DNA of 64,000 nt from Runella sp. MFBS21 (GCF_029433105.1 NZ_JARNTW010000001.1:806001-870000), one strand, 5' to 3'; numbered from the stretch's first letter, positions 50,837 through 63,339 are shown. Notes: a model not told the origin generated them from the letters alone. Program-made: numbers and translations.

Positions 50837-53401
50837 CTAAAAATCGAGCCTGAATCGGGTACGAATTCCCCATTCGGCTACATTGGGATGATTGAGGTAA
50901 TTGAAACGCCTTACCAAATCCACCCGAATAAGTTTAAAAATGTTGCTTACCCCTACACTTCCTTCAATATAGGGCTGACGTCCAAGCGAATAACTAATAG
51001 CTTTGTCTTGCGCATCTACCGGAAATCTAAAGACGGATAGGTTTTTATCTGGATTGTTTTCATCCCTCAAACCCCCTATCAAAGCTTTTACGCTTACTAC
51101 TTCTCTGAGTTTTAGTTTTTTGAGAAGAGGTATTTTGTTAAAGAAAAAGCCATTAAAATAATATTGTACGTCCACGCTCGCATAGTGGTCACTTACAAAC
51201 TCCAAGAAGTTCATCAAGTTGTAAGAGTTCAACTGATAAGCATAAGTTTGGTTGGCACGGTGAATCATCAAAAGCGGAAAAGGAATATTCTTACCTACGA
51301 TATACCCACCTTCGGTAGTAATATCAGCAAACCCAAACTGAGAAAAATAAAAACGTTTGGCCACGTTGGCTGTGATAGTATGGTAATTGTTTTCGCCCGA
51401 CAAAAACCCTTTTACTCCCACATTATAGCGAAGTGTGAAAATAGGGTATCGGTTGATGAGAGGCGTACGGTATAGTTTTCCTTGATAAAACTGCTCATTG
51501 GGCGCGTACCTAAGTTCGAGGCTTAGTTCGGTATTTTTTAGTTGAGGTACGGCTTGCACCAAACCATCGTTGTTTACTTTTTCGTATCTCAAAATCCCCG
51601 CTGGAGTCTGGTTCCACTGCGTAAATCCTAAGCGATAAGAAAAGTGATTGGGCAATTCACGGATGTACTCAAGTTTGAAAATATCATTGTAGAGCCAACG
51701 GTTGTTGTCGCCGCGTTTGAACGATAGCAAAAAATTGTCTTCTTGCACAAACTGAAGCTCTTGCCCCGGGATTTTGGTATCGCGCTGATAGCTTGCTCTG
51801 ATATAATGAAACGGAAACTGATAAATCGATTTGTTGTTGAAAGAGTAAGTACTACTCAAAAAATACTTCCATTTTTCATCTTTGAAACCATAAGCGGCAT
51901 ACGATTCAAAGTAAAGACGATGACTCAACTCAGTAGTAGTACGTCCGCCAAAGCGCAATCGAAAACCTTCGACTGGGTTGAAGCTATAAAAAGTATTGAC
52001 GGGTCCTACCTCCACTTTGCCGAAGGATTTATAACCCGCAAAAAACAAGGTTGCGATATCCATAGCTCGCCGAAATGACGGAATCGTTTGGAGGGTGTCC
52101 ACATTGCGATAAATATTCCGCTCCAGTCTTTCGAGAGGCACGTGTCTTACATTGCTCCAAAATTCTTCACTTTTGGAGGTAGAAGCAAGCGTGGGCAAAT
52201 ACTCTTGGGCCGGGCCTTTGTAGAGGCTATCTTCCCGTGGTTGGTTGACGGTAAAGTTTTTGAAATTGACGACCCGTTGCCCATACAATCCCGCTGCTTT
52301 TTCTCCCAATGCAAACTCCATTCCTAGCGTAGTTTTGCTAAGATGATAACGCCCTTCATCGCCTTTCTCAAATTCTAGGCGAGCTTCTAGGTCGCGCATG
52401 AAGTTGAGGTTGATGTCTTTGTTGACAGTGAGATACGCGTTTTGAACGCTGTAATTACCATCAAGAGTCACAAAGAGTTTTCCCTCAAAAAGCATATCGG
52501 TCTTGTTGCGTGGTACAAAGCCCAATTCTACCAACCAAGGCGTTTGGGTTTTGACGGTGTCGCGGATAAAAAACTTATAAAAAGTGGGGGCACTATTGGC
52601 AATGGGACTCAACAATAGGTTGGTCGCAATCGAAATATCATTTTTATAAATATCTATGTCTTCATAAAGCCTTCTAAAGTAGGCGTTTAGACCGTCGTTG
52701 TCGATGAATTTAGAGTCAAACTCCGCTTTTCTATCGGCTTTTACCCATTGTTTTTTTGTGTAAGGGTTTTTCCGAAAATAGACCTGAGAGAGTTTTTCTT
52801 GCATATAGGCGGGAAGCATATTTTTGCCACCCATATTGGTAGAGTCTTGATTGACAAACAAAAACTGATAGTTGCGGAAAATGCGTCTTTCTTTGAAATT
52901 GTCGGATAAGTTGCTGAGAGCCAACGATATTTTTTCGTATTGCTCATACTCTACATAATCATTGCTTGCCATTTGGTTTTTGTCCTTATGCGCAATCACC
53001 TCCCTGATCAGCTGTACCGCAGGATTATCTTTGTTGCGATAGCCTCGGGTTTTGCCTTTGACGGTTACTTCTTTGAGCAGTACCGCATCGACAGCCATCT
53101 TTATATTAATGGTTTGCGTAATTCCCGGTGTTACCGTTTTTTCAAGGCTTTGATAACCAATGTACGTAAACTTAATGCGGGATTGGTTGGCAGGGAAGCT
53201 AAGTGTATAGTTGCCTTCGGCGTCGGAGGTACTACCGATGGTAGTCCCTACTACTTGGACATTGACAAAAGGTAGCGTCTCGCCGGTTTTAGTATCGGTA
53301 ATGACCCCCTTTACGGTAGTAGTCTGCGCTACCAAAGCAGTGGATTGTATGCCTACAATCGCAAAAATAAGGGCTATATGTACATAAATAATTCGTAACA
53401 T
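50837..53401 (-). CDS. DUF5686/CarboxypepD_reg-like outer membrane protein
   Basis: 854 residues with a signal peptide (HIALIFAIVGIQSTALVAQ). Residues 28-115 are a CarboxypepD_reg-like beta domain (VKGVITDTKTGETLPFVNVQ, STSDAEGNYTL), followed by the DUF5686 pattern: LKEVTVKGKTRGYRNKDNPAVQLIREVIAHKDKN, YEQYEKISLALSNL, and a C-terminal half of amphipathic strands ending in GIRTRFRLDF, an outer-membrane barrel. The function of the family is unknown. It lies between the ceramide genes and the head-group operon (gaps 66 and 94 bases), so a role in delivering or placing lipid in the outer membrane is possible, but the family also occurs elsewhere. Confidence 0.85.
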   Translation of the reverse strand: MLRIIYVHIALIFAIVGIQSTALVAQTTTVKGVITDTKTGETLPFVNVQVVGTTIGSTSDAEGNYTLSFPANQSRIKFTYIGYQSLEKTVTPGITQTINIKMAVDAVLLKEVTVKGKTRGYRNKDNPAVQLIREVIAHKDKNQMASNDYVEYEQYEKISLALSNLSDNFKERRIFRNYQFLFVNQDSTNMGGKNMLPAYMQEKLSQVYFRKNPYTKKQWVKADRKAEFDSKFIDNDGLNAYFRRLYEDIDIYKNDISIATNLLLSPIANSAPTFYKFFIRDTVKTQTPWLVELGFVPRNKTDMLFEGKLFVTLDGNYSVQNAYLTVNKDINLNFMRDLEARLEFEKGDEGRYHLSKTTLGMEFALGEKAAGLYGQRVVNFKNFTVNQPREDSLYKGPAQEYLPTLASTSKSEEFWSNVRHVPLERLERNIYRNVDTLQTIPSFRRAMDIATLFFAGYKSFGKVEVGPVNTFYSFNPVEGFRLRFGGRTTTELSHRLYFESYAAYGFKDEKWKYFLSSTYSFNNKSIYQFPFHYIRASYQRDTKIPGQELQFVQEDNFLLSFKRGDNNRWLYNDIFKLEYIRELPNHFSYRLGFTQWNQTPAGILRYEKVNNDGLVQAVPQLKNTELSLELRYAPNEQFYQGKLYRTPLINRYPIFTLRYNVGVKGFLSGENNYHTITANVAKRFYFSQFGFADITTEGGYIVGKNIPFPLLMIHRANQTYAYQLNSYNLMNFLEFVSDHYASVDVQYYFNGFFFNKIPLLKKLKLREVVSVKALIGGLRDENNPDKNLSVFRFPVDAQDKAISYSLGRQPYIEGSVGVSNIFKLIRVDLVRRFNYLNHPNVAEWGIRTRFRLDF

Positions 53402-53467
53402 TTTGATGTGGGCCTTGGGCCTAATTTGTCTATCACAACTGTTATTTTATTCTACTAATCTGATTCT

Positions 53468-54459
53468 TTAAAGCCAATGTTGGGCTTTGTACCATTCAAT
53501 GGTTTCGGTGAGACCTTTTTTTAGGTCATACTGAGGGCTGTATTTTAAGTCTTTTTGAGCGGCATTGATACTACAATACCAGTTGGCTGCGGTGAGTTCT
53601 TTTATTTTTTCTTGGTTTACTACGGGTGTTTTGTTAGAAAATGAGCTACTCAATTCAAGTGCATTAGCGGCCATTTTCAAAATCTGCACTGGTAAATGCA
53701 ATCGGTAAAGACGCTGACCACTCACTTCTTTAAAATAATTGGCTAGGGCATAGCGGTCGTACCAATTCCCGTCCGAAATATTGTAGGTGTGTTTTTCGGG
53801 CGAAGCTTGGAAGAGAGCTGCTATGGTAGCGGCACTTAAGTCTTTGGCATAGACAAAACTCAAGCGCTGAGGCTTGCGCCCAATATAAGCATCTAGTCCT
53901 TTGTTGAGCGTTTTAAACAAGATCAGTAAGTCTTTTTCGCGCGGGCCATATACTGCCGTAGGTCGGATTGTAGTAAGAGGTAGCTCGCTCAATTGGGACA
54001 GGTACTGCTCGGCAAGCAGCTTGCTCTTGCCATAACTGGTAATAGGGTTGGGTAAAGTGTGTTCGGTAATAGGTTGGGTGTCTTGGTATGAAATGGGTCC
54101 TAAAGCTGCCAAACTGCTCAAAAACACAAACCTTTTGAGCGGAATATCGGCAGCAAGAGAGGCTTCGGCCAATGTACGGGTATAATGGGCGTTGATTAGA
54201 TTGTATGCTTCTTGATTTTTGGCTCTAGTGGCTCCTGCCGAATGAATGATGTAGGAATATCGCCCTTCTGCAAGTAACTTTTGAAGCCCTGCTTTGTCGT
54301 TGAAATTAGGGTAAACATACGTAATATCAAATGCTTTTAGGTGGCTCACATCGCTTGAAGGCCTGATAGCGGCGTGGACTTCCAAGCCTGCTTTCAGTGC
54401 GGATTCAATTAAGTGATAGCCAATAAAACCACTCGCTCCTGTAATGAGTACCCTGCTGC

Positions 54460-54463
<4 letters not shown>
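53468..54463 (-). CDS. Extended SDR (NAD-dependent epimerase/dehydratase family), candidate ceramide/ketosphinganine reductase
   Basis: 331 residues. N-terminal Rossmann motif TGASGFIGYH, D in the acidic region and the active-site YGKSK (Y-x3-K) with the S in FLSSLAALG upstream, and RPTAVYGPREKD. These place it among extended SDRs. In Caulobacter the ceramide pathway reductase CerR belongs to this family and stands with Spt and the acyltransferase bCerS; here the gene overlaps the acyltransferase-like gene by ATGA and follows the SPT-like gene, which makes the same role likely. Close relatives are also annotated as UDP-sugar epimerases, so the assignment depends on context. Confidence 0.83.
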
Positions 54464-56798
<2,335 letters not shown>

Positions 56799-56840
56799 TC
56801 AGAAATATTCTACTAATTGCTTTTAACTTTACTCAATCAT

Positions 56841-56904
56841 TTCCATTAAAAATGGAAGGATTGGAGATAAGGCAAATATCAACTTACAACTACAAACAAT
56901 GTTT
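56841..56904. promoter_or_regulatory. Palindromes in the spt promoter region
   Basis: TTCCATT-AAA-AATGGAA (56841-56857) is a perfect palindrome 58 bases before the SPT start, and AAACA-A-TGTTT (56894-56904) resembles the centre of the palindrome ahead of the TetR gene. Both lie in the 141 bases between the TetR stop and the SPT start. They are candidate operator sites; DNA here is AT-rich. Confidence 0.4.
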
Positions 56905-56924
56905 CAGAAGAAAATGTTAAACAA

Positions 56925-57581
56925 CTACATCACTTCTTCCGAAATAAATAAATACTCCGTAATCATATCAATGATTATATTCTTATGATTTTCGGCAAAC
57001 TGATTAAACTCCTCCTCCGAGCAATTGTACATTTTCATGGTAAGGTTTTTACCAACAAACACAAATTGAAGACTTCCCATAATTAAAGGCATGATGCTTT
57101 CGGTCGGAATCTTGCGCATAGTACCTTTACTCACTTCTTCTTCGATATGAGCCGTCAAATGCCCGTGTAATAGTTCTTTTAATTTATTTAGCTCCGGCAA
57201 CAGCCGACTCCCGTCGCGTTGAATCTCAGTCATCAAAAACAAAACCAAGGCAGGTTCTGTCTTCATTACTTGAAAATCAGCTTTAATCAGTTCAATTAGC
57301 TTCTCTCTAAGCGAAATAGGCTTCTCAAAAATCTGAAGCGTATTGTTACAATAAAGCGAAAATAAATCCTTAAAAATTTCGACAAAAAGCTTCTCCTTAC
57401 TCCTAAAGTAGTAGTTAGTAAGGGCAATATTCATGTTGGCTGCCTCCGCAATGTCCCGCGCTGTTGTACCAGCGTACCCTTTCTTCAAAAAAACAGATTT
57501 CGCTGCTTCTTTGATTTTTTCTTCACTAGATTGAGTTATACACGCCACGTTTTCTTCTCTGTTTTCATTAACCTGCGCCAA
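56925..57581 (-). CDS. TetR/AcrR family transcriptional regulator
   Basis: 218 residues. The N-terminal helix-turn-helix is clear: IKEAAKSVFLKKGYAGTTARDIAEAANMNIALTNYYFRSKEKLF-type sequence, the standard TetR_N pattern. The C-terminal domain is helical and without a recognisable ligand pocket. It is on the same strand as the SPT operon, 141 bases before it, and a palindrome (57627-57646) stands 46 bases upstream of its own start. Autoregulation and control of the sphingolipid genes are likely. The ligand might be a fatty acyl-CoA, as for many TetR lipid regulators, but this is inference. Confidence 0.9.
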   Translation of the reverse strand: MAQVNENREENVACITQSSEEKIKEAAKSVFLKKGYAGTTARDIAEAANMNIALTNYYFRSKEKLFVEIFKDLFSLYCNNTLQIFEKPISLREKLIELIKADFQVMKTEPALVLFLMTEIQRDGSRLLPELNKLKELLHGHLTAHIEEEVSKGTMRKIPTESIMPLIMGSLQFVFVGKNLTMKMYNCSEEEFNQFAENHKNIIIDMITEYLFISEEVM

Positions 57582-57626
57582 AGGTAATATTGGATAATTT
57601 AACTAACAAACTATTTTAACTTAAAA

Positions 57627-57646
57627 TTTTAAACAAATGTTTAAAA
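57627..57646. promoter_or_regulatory. Palindrome upstream of tetR gene
   Basis: TTTTAAACA-AA-TGTTTAAAA has perfect nine-base arms around a two-base centre, 46 bases before the TetR start codon. The arrangement suits autoregulation by a TetR dimer. Confidence 0.5.
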
Positions 57647-57847
57647 CAAAAATTTATACAATTTTATATTCTTTATGTCCCAAATTTTTACCTAAAAGTA
57701 AAGATATAATGGGGGTTTTAGTCCTTATGATTCTCTAAGCTGTATAAATAGCTGATGACAACAAATTAGTACTGAACTCATAAAAAATAGTATGATTTAT
57801 AATACTTTGTTTGTTATTTTGAACTCGAAAAATAGATAGGCGTACAT

Positions 57848-58441
57848 TTGAAAGACAACCTCTCTCATACCGAAGAAGAACGCCTCTGGGAGCGTTTCAA
57901 AGAAGGAGACAGTGAGGCCCTTGGGCTGCTTTCTCGCCGTCATTATCGTGCATTGTTTAATTATGCCATAAAATTCACCAAAGACCGCGAAGTAGTCAAA
58001 GACTGTATTCAAGATTTGTTTTTGGAGCTGTGGGAGCGGCGTGACTACTTGACACAGACGCCTTTTGTGCGTATTTATCTTATCAAAGCCCTCAGAAACA
58101 ATTTGTTTCGTAAAATACGCCAAGAAAGAAAGTTTACCGACGCCGAAGACCTCGATTCCGACATACCTTTGTCAGATCATATATCGGCAGAGTCTAGTTG
58201 GATTGAAAGTGAGCTTTTTCTTGAAAATGAGGAGAAAATCAAAACCGCTTTGTCTAAGCTCCCCAAACGTCAGCAAGAAATCATTTTTCTGAAATTTTAT
58301 GAGAATCTCTCCAACGATCAAATCTCCGAGATTCTAGACATGAATCGCCAATCAGTGGCTAATTTGCTCCATCGAGCGCTTACTTCTCTTAAAACCAACT
58401 GGTTTTCTCTCGTTAAGTTATTACTTCTATTTTTGAAGTAA
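57848..58441 (+). CDS. ECF RNA polymerase sigma factor (FecI-like)
   Basis: 197 residues from a TTG start at 57848 (KDNLSHTEEERLWERF). Region 2: LLSRRHYRALFNYAIKFTKDREVVKDCIQDLFLELW; region 4: LSKLPKRQQEIIFLKFYENLSNDQISEIL and MNRQSVANLLHRALTSL. It belongs to the sigma factors that pair with FecR proteins in Bacteroidota and turn on SusC-type loci. The FecR gene follows 87 bases later, then the SusC gene with a STN domain. The three make a cell-surface signalling chain: glycan at SusC, FecR release, sigma activation. Confidence 0.92.
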   Translation: MKDNLSHTEEERLWERFKEGDSEALGLLSRRHYRALFNYAIKFTKDREVVKDCIQDLFLELWERRDYLTQTPFVRIYLIKALRNNLFRKIRQERKFTDAEDLDSDIPLSDHISAESSWIESELFLENEEKIKTALSKLPKRQQEIIFLKFYENLSNDQISEILDMNRQSVANLLHRALTSLKTNWFSLVKLLLLFLK

Positions 58442-58528
58442 ATTCAAAAAAAATTGTATTCAAGTGAGTATGCGCTTTACAGAAGTGTCTATCTCAATAT
58501 AATAAGGTATTTAAGTGCAATTTATTCT

Positions 58529-59617
58529 ATGATTGATTATACCACATATACCCCCGAAGCTCTCGCCCTAGACGATTCATTTAGAGGGTGGGTTTTGGAG
58601 GATAAAGAACACCATTTTTGGAAAAATTGGATAGAAAATAACCCTGCCAAAACAGCCACTGTCAAGCAGGCTCAAGCGCTTGTATTGTCTATCTATCAAG
58701 CCCAAGACGAGATTTCGGAAGAAGAAATTGACGATGCCATACATCAATTGGTGCAGATAGCCGACAAGCGCAGCATGATAATTCCGCTTTGGCACCAAAC
58801 TTGGTTCAAAGTGGGAGCGGCAGCCATAGCTCTCTTTATGATTGGGTGGCTGCTTTATTATGAAAAGCAAAAAATACATATCACTCCCTATCAGCAAGTG
58901 GTAGGGCAGCTCAAAGATGAAGTTAAACTTTTAGAATTTACCAACACCACTTCTTTTGCTCAGTCTGTTATGCTTTCCGATGGTAGCTCGGTGGTACTTC
59001 AACCCCAGACTAGTATTAGTTATCCTACTACTTTTTTAGCGGACAAAAGAGAGGTTGTATTGTCGGGCGAGGCTTTTTTTGAGGTCTCTAAAAATCCGAA
59101 CAAACCCTTTTTTGTTTTTGCTAATGGATTGATTACTAAAGTGCTTGGCACTTCTTTTACGGTCAAGGCCTATGATAAAGACCAAGAAGTAAAGGTGATT
59201 GTCAAGACGGGAAAAGTATCGGTATTTGCACAAGACGCGGCCTCGCAGGTTCAAAAATCGAGCCGAGAACTTACAGGTTTGGTGCTTACGCCCAATCAGC
59301 AAGTGACTTATAGTAGAGCCGATAGCCGACTGGTACGCTCGCTAGTTGAAAAACCCCAACTCCTGGCTTTGCCTGAGATTCAGCAGCAAAGTTTCGAGTT
59401 TAGACAAGCTCCGGTATCGGATGTATTTGATGTATTAGAAAAAGCGTATGGCGTCAAAATTGTCTATGATGAAGATTTGATGGGAGGTTGCGAACTCACC
59501 GCTACGCTCTCAGATGAGCCTTTATTAGAAAAAATGGAATTGATTTGTAAGGTACTCGAAGCGCAGTACGAACTGATAGATGCCCAAATTGTAGTAACAG
59601 GAAAAGGTTGTAAATGA
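58529..59617 (+). CDS. FecR family anti-sigma factor
   Basis: 362 residues from ATG 58529; an ATG at 58454 would give 25 residues more. Cytoplasmic N-terminus binding the sigma factor, one membrane segment at about 90-110 (VGAAAIALFMIGWLLYY), then the FecR domain with VMLSDGSSVVLQPQTSISYP, REVVLSGEAFFEVSKNPNKPFFVFANGLITKVLGTSF and the C-terminal DUF4974-like part (ending in KVLEAQYELIDAQIVVTGKG). It passes the signal from the STN domain of the SusC partner to the sigma factor. The next gene, SusC with a STN domain, starts 360 bases downstream. Confidence 0.93.
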   Translation: MIDYTTYTPEALALDDSFRGWVLEDKEHHFWKNWIENNPAKTATVKQAQALVLSIYQAQDEISEEEIDDAIHQLVQIADKRSMIIPLWHQTWFKVGAAAIALFMIGWLLYYEKQKIHITPYQQVVGQLKDEVKLLEFTNTTSFAQSVMLSDGSSVVLQPQTSISYPTTFLADKREVVLSGEAFFEVSKNPNKPFFVFANGLITKVLGTSFTVKAYDKDQEVKVIVKTGKVSVFAQDAASQVQKSSRELTGLVLTPNQQVTYSRADSRLVRSLVEKPQLLALPEIQQQSFEFRQAPVSDVFDVLEKAYGVKIVYDEDLMGGCELTATLSDEPLLEKMELICKVLEAQYELIDAQIVVTGKGCK

Positions 59618-59977
59618 GGCTCTTAAAAAAAGAATTTATAACTACTTAGCCCTAGGCGGTAAGCAGTAGGCATTTTTTACGAGGTTTTAGGCAAGCGCAG
59701 CGCAAACTCGTTGAGGAGGCAAACCCCAAAGCTTATAGCTTATAGCCCAAAGCATATTGCTAAGTATTTACGATGCTTTAATGATTGTTTTACCTAACCC
59801 CTTTTGTATTCCGAATGACTTAAAATTACGCTCAACCCCCAACCAACAAAAAGCCGGCGATGTGTCCGCATCACCGGCTTAGGATTCCCCAAAGTTTCTC
59901 AGGCTTTCACAACACTCGTTCTCAGGCGAGTGCGGGGATGTTTTTGTCAATCTTGTAAACCAACAAAGACCAAAGTT
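59618..59977 (+). other. 360-base intergenic region with two hairpins before the second susC
   Basis: No gene is visible. AAGCCGG-CGATG/CATC-ACCGGCTT (59851-59880, one mismatch, six-base loop) and CACTCG-N8-CGAGTG (59913-59932) are clear stem-loops, and TTCTCAGGC occurs twice (59895-59903 and 59919-59927). They may be leader structures controlling susC, or a terminator of the FecR gene, although no T-run follows. Confidence 0.5.
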
Positions 59978-62900
59978 ATGTCAAAACGTCGACAATTCAG
60001 CAAGATTCTGCTCAAAATCATGCGAATCACTTGTTATCAAATTTTCATCACAATTCTATGCACCTCTCTGGGGTATGCCATAGATACTCAAGCCCAAGAA
60101 CTACTCGAACGCAAGGTTTCTATTCAAGTAGCAAATCAAGAAATAGGGCGTGCGCTTGAGCGTATTGAGAAAGTCGCCGATGTACATTTTATGTACAGCC
60201 CACAGATTATTGCGTCGAAACGTAAAGTGACGCTCGTAGCGAAAAATGAACGGCTTGCTACCATTTTGGACGGTCTGCTAAGACCTCTTAATCTTACGTA
60301 TGAAGTAGTAGGCAATAAAATATTGCTCAACCGTATCACCACTCCTCCTAATCTTACCCCCGAAAGTCCTCGTTCGGAAATACGTACCAATCAGATGCTC
60401 ATTGAGCAGCCTATCAAAGGAACGGTGACCGACGAATCAGGCTTGGGCTTACCGGGTGTAAGTGTACTAGTCAAAGGAACCAACAAAGGTACAATCACCG
60501 GAGCAGATGGAGGCTATGTATTGGTCGTACCTGACAACAACGCCGTATTGGTGTTTAGTTTTGTGGGTTATGAATCTCAAGAAATTGCGATTGGAAATCA
60601 GACGTCTGTCGATGTCAAACTCAAAACAGACATTAAGTCGTTGGGCGAAATCGTGGTTGTGGGGTATGGTCAAGTCAAAAAAAGCGACCTAACAGGCTCA
60701 GTAGCTTCAGTCAAAGCCAAAGACATCACGGCTTTTCCTATCACTACGCCCGTACAAGGTATCCAAGGGCGCGTATCGGGAGTGCAAGTTATTCAAAACT
60801 CGGGTGCCCCAGGTTCATCAATTTCGGTGCGTATACGAGGCGGAAACTCATTACGTGCCAGCAATGAGCCTTTGTATGTAGTGGACGGATTTGCGCTTTC
60901 GGGGAGTCTATCAGCTCTTAACCCTTCTGACATTGAATCCATTGAGGTGCTCAAAGATGCCTCAGCCACGGCTATTTATGGTTCTAGAGGTGCCAATGGA
61001 GTGGTGATTGTAACCACTAAAAAAGGAAAAGCAGGTAAAAGTCAAATAGATGTAGAGAGTTTTTATGGAGTACAATCTCCCACAAAACTTATTGAAATGA
61101 TGAACGCACGCGAAATGGCTGAAATCGCCAACGAACGTGCGGCCAACGATGGCGTCAGTGCATTTTTCACGGCCCAAGAGATTGCTAGTTTTGGAGAAGG
61201 GACCAATTGGCAAAAAGAATTGCTACGGTCGGCACCTATTCAAAACCACGGCGCTACCTTCTCAGGAGGTACAGAGCGTATGCAATATTCTTTTTCTACC
61301 AATATTCTGTCGCAAGACGGCATTGTTCCCAATTCTAGTTACAAAAAAGGAACCATACGTGGCAACATCAATCACCGAGTCAATGACAAATTGACCTTTG
61401 ATTTCAGCATGATACTGAGCCGCTTGAATCAGCGCCGTATCGACGGCGAAAACAGTAACCGTGGCAATGGGGCTCTTTCGGCCATTTTGGTAGCTCCCCC
61501 TACCGTGACTCCGTTTACCCCTCAAGGCGATTATAGCAATGTAGTGCCTTATTCGTTTAGTTCCAATGTGTTGCTCAATCCTTTTGCTTTGGTCAACGAG
61601 CGCCGCGACCAAGATGTGCAAGACTATGTATTGGCCAACACTGCCATTAATTATGAAATTCTCAAAGGACTTACGTTGAGGGTATCGGGTGGGATAGAAG
61701 CATTCAACAATCGAAGAGACCAGTACTCTACCCGCAAACTATCTACTTCTCCTTCTGGTTCGGCTTCGGTGTCTACTTCGCGTCAGACCAATCTCCTCAA
61801 CGAAAATATCCTCAACTATGCGCGTACTTGGGGACAAAGTCATAGCTTGACAGTAACAACAGGATTGACTTACCAAAACCAAAAAAACAACTCTTTGAGT
61901 GCAGGTGGTAGCGGATTTGCTTCAGATGTGCTCACTACCAATGCCCTACAAGGTGCGGCTACGCCCGGAATCCCTGGAAGTGGTGCCTCTGAATGGACAC
62001 TTTTGTCTTATTTAGGAAGGGTGAATTATACTTTCAAAGACCGCTACTTGCTCACCGCAAGCTATCGGGCCGATGGGTCGTCTAGGTTTGGGAAAAACAA
62101 TAAATGGGGCTATTTCCCTTCTGCTGCTTTTGCTTGGCGAGCCATTGAGGAGGATTTCATGAAACAGCAGACGATTTTATCGGATTTGAAATTCAGAGTG
62201 TCTTGGGGACAAACCGGCAATACCGCCCTTAGCCCTTACCAAACCCTCAATAGCCTGAGTTCTTATCAGACCATTTTTGGAAACGATTTGGCGATTGGCT
62301 ATGCCCCTAGCAGCAGTTTGTCAAATCCTACCTTGAAGTGGGAAACCACCACTCAGACCGATATCGGGGTAGACTTAGGGTTTTTGCGGGACCGCCTTCG
62401 AGTCACCGCCGATTATTATATGAAAGACACCAAAGATTTGTTGGCCATTGTATCCCTTCCTACTTCGGCGGGTTATGCTAGTACGACTCAAAACATCGGC
62501 GAAATCCAAAACTCTGGTGTCGAACTTGGGATAGATGCTAATGTGTTTTCGGGAGAATTCAAATGGGATATTTCAGCAAATGCTTCTTTCAATCGCAATA
62601 AGGTTAAATACTTGGTAGGAGGTAGCGATATTTTTGGAGCTGCTTTGCAAAATCCCTTAGGAGTACCCGTAAGTTTGGTGAGAGTAGGGCAGCCCGTGGG
62701 TGTTTTCTTTGGCTACCAAGAAAATGGCCTCAATGAAAAAGGTGAAATTGTTTTCAAAGACCTCAACAACGACGGTGTCATCAATACCAATGATAAAACC
62801 ATCATCGGTAATCCCAACCCTAAAGCTATTTTTGGTTTTAGCTCATCGGCTTCTTATAAAAACTTCGAACTCAACCTATTTCTTCAGGGAGTGCAGGGGG

Positions 62901-63319
62901 TAGATTTGTTTAATTTCAACGTGGCGAGTTTTGCCAACAGTTTCAATTTTGGGGAAAATCAAATCAAAGATTTATATCTCAATCGTTGGACGCCGCAAAA
63001 CCCTAACTCCACTGCCAAATATCCCAAGGTCAGTGTGAATACCAAGTTTAGAGAATCTGATCGGTATGTTGAAAATGGCTCTTTCATGCGTTTGAAAAAC
63101 ATTCAGTTGGCCTACAACATTCCGACCTCAGGCATCAAATGGCTGCGCAAAGCCCAAGTATATGTAAGTGGTCAAAACCTGCTCACCCTTACCAAATACT
63201 CTTGGTACGACCCCGAAGTAAGCACCTTAGGTGGCAGTACGTCTATCAGCCCAGGTGTAGATCAGTTTGGTTATCCTGTTGCCAAAACAATCACCCTTGG
63301 CGCTCGTCTTGGTTTTTAA
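59978..63319 (+). CDS. SusC/RagA family TonB-linked outer membrane transporter with STN signalling domain
   Basis: 1113 residues from the ATG at 59978, just after a long leader; the signal is ITCYQIFITILCTSLGYAI. The mature N-terminus is a STN (secretin/TonB short N-terminal) domain, about 48-115 (VSIQVANQEIGRALERI, VTLVAKNERLATILDGLL). Then come a CarboxypepD_reg-like domain (145-215), the SusC hallmark LGEIVVVGYGQVKKSDLTGS, the TonB plug and the barrel, ending in ITLGARLGF. The STN domain interacts with FecR in the periplasm, so this is a transducing SusC. It is related to the first SusC in the window but has different regulatory input. Confidence 0.96.
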   Translation: MSKRRQFSKILLKIMRITCYQIFITILCTSLGYAIDTQAQELLERKVSIQVANQEIGRALERIEKVADVHFMYSPQIIASKRKVTLVAKNERLATILDGLLRPLNLTYEVVGNKILLNRITTPPNLTPESPRSEIRTNQMLIEQPIKGTVTDESGLGLPGVSVLVKGTNKGTITGADGGYVLVVPDNNAVLVFSFVGYESQEIAIGNQTSVDVKLKTDIKSLGEIVVVGYGQVKKSDLTGSVASVKAKDITAFPITTPVQGIQGRVSGVQVIQNSGAPGSSISVRIRGGNSLRASNEPLYVVDGFALSGSLSALNPSDIESIEVLKDASATAIYGSRGANGVVIVTTKKGKAGKSQIDVESFYGVQSPTKLIEMMNAREMAEIANERAANDGVSAFFTAQEIASFGEGTNWQKELLRSAPIQNHGATFSGGTERMQYSFSTNILSQDGIVPNSSYKKGTIRGNINHRVNDKLTFDFSMILSRLNQRRIDGENSNRGNGALSAILVAPPTVTPFTPQGDYSNVVPYSFSSNVLLNPFALVNERRDQDVQDYVLANTAINYEILKGLTLRVSGGIEAFNNRRDQYSTRKLSTSPSGSASVSTSRQTNLLNENILNYARTWGQSHSLTVTTGLTYQNQKNNSLSAGGSGFASDVLTTNALQGAATPGIPGSGASEWTLLSYLGRVNYTFKDRYLLTASYRADGSSRFGKNNKWGYFPSAAFAWRAIEEDFMKQQTILSDLKFRVSWGQTGNTALSPYQTLNSLSSYQTIFGNDLAIGYAPSSSLSNPTLKWETTTQTDIGVDLGFLRDRLRVTADYYMKDTKDLLAIVSLPTSAGYASTTQNIGEIQNSGVELGIDANVFSGEFKWDISANASFNRNKVKYLVGGSDIFGAALQNPLGVPVSLVRVGQPVGVFFGYQENGLNEKGEIVFKDLNNDGVINTNDKTIIGNPNPKAIFGFSSSASYKNFELNLFLQGVQGVDLFNFNVASFANSFNFGENQIKDLYLNRWTPQNPNSTAKYPKVSVNTKFRESDRYVENGSFMRLKNIQLAYNIPTSGIKWLRKAQVYVSGQNLLTLTKYSWYDPEVSTLGGSTSISPGVDQFGYPVAKTITLGARLGF

Positions 63320-63339
63320 TTTCCTAAATGAAATCGAAT

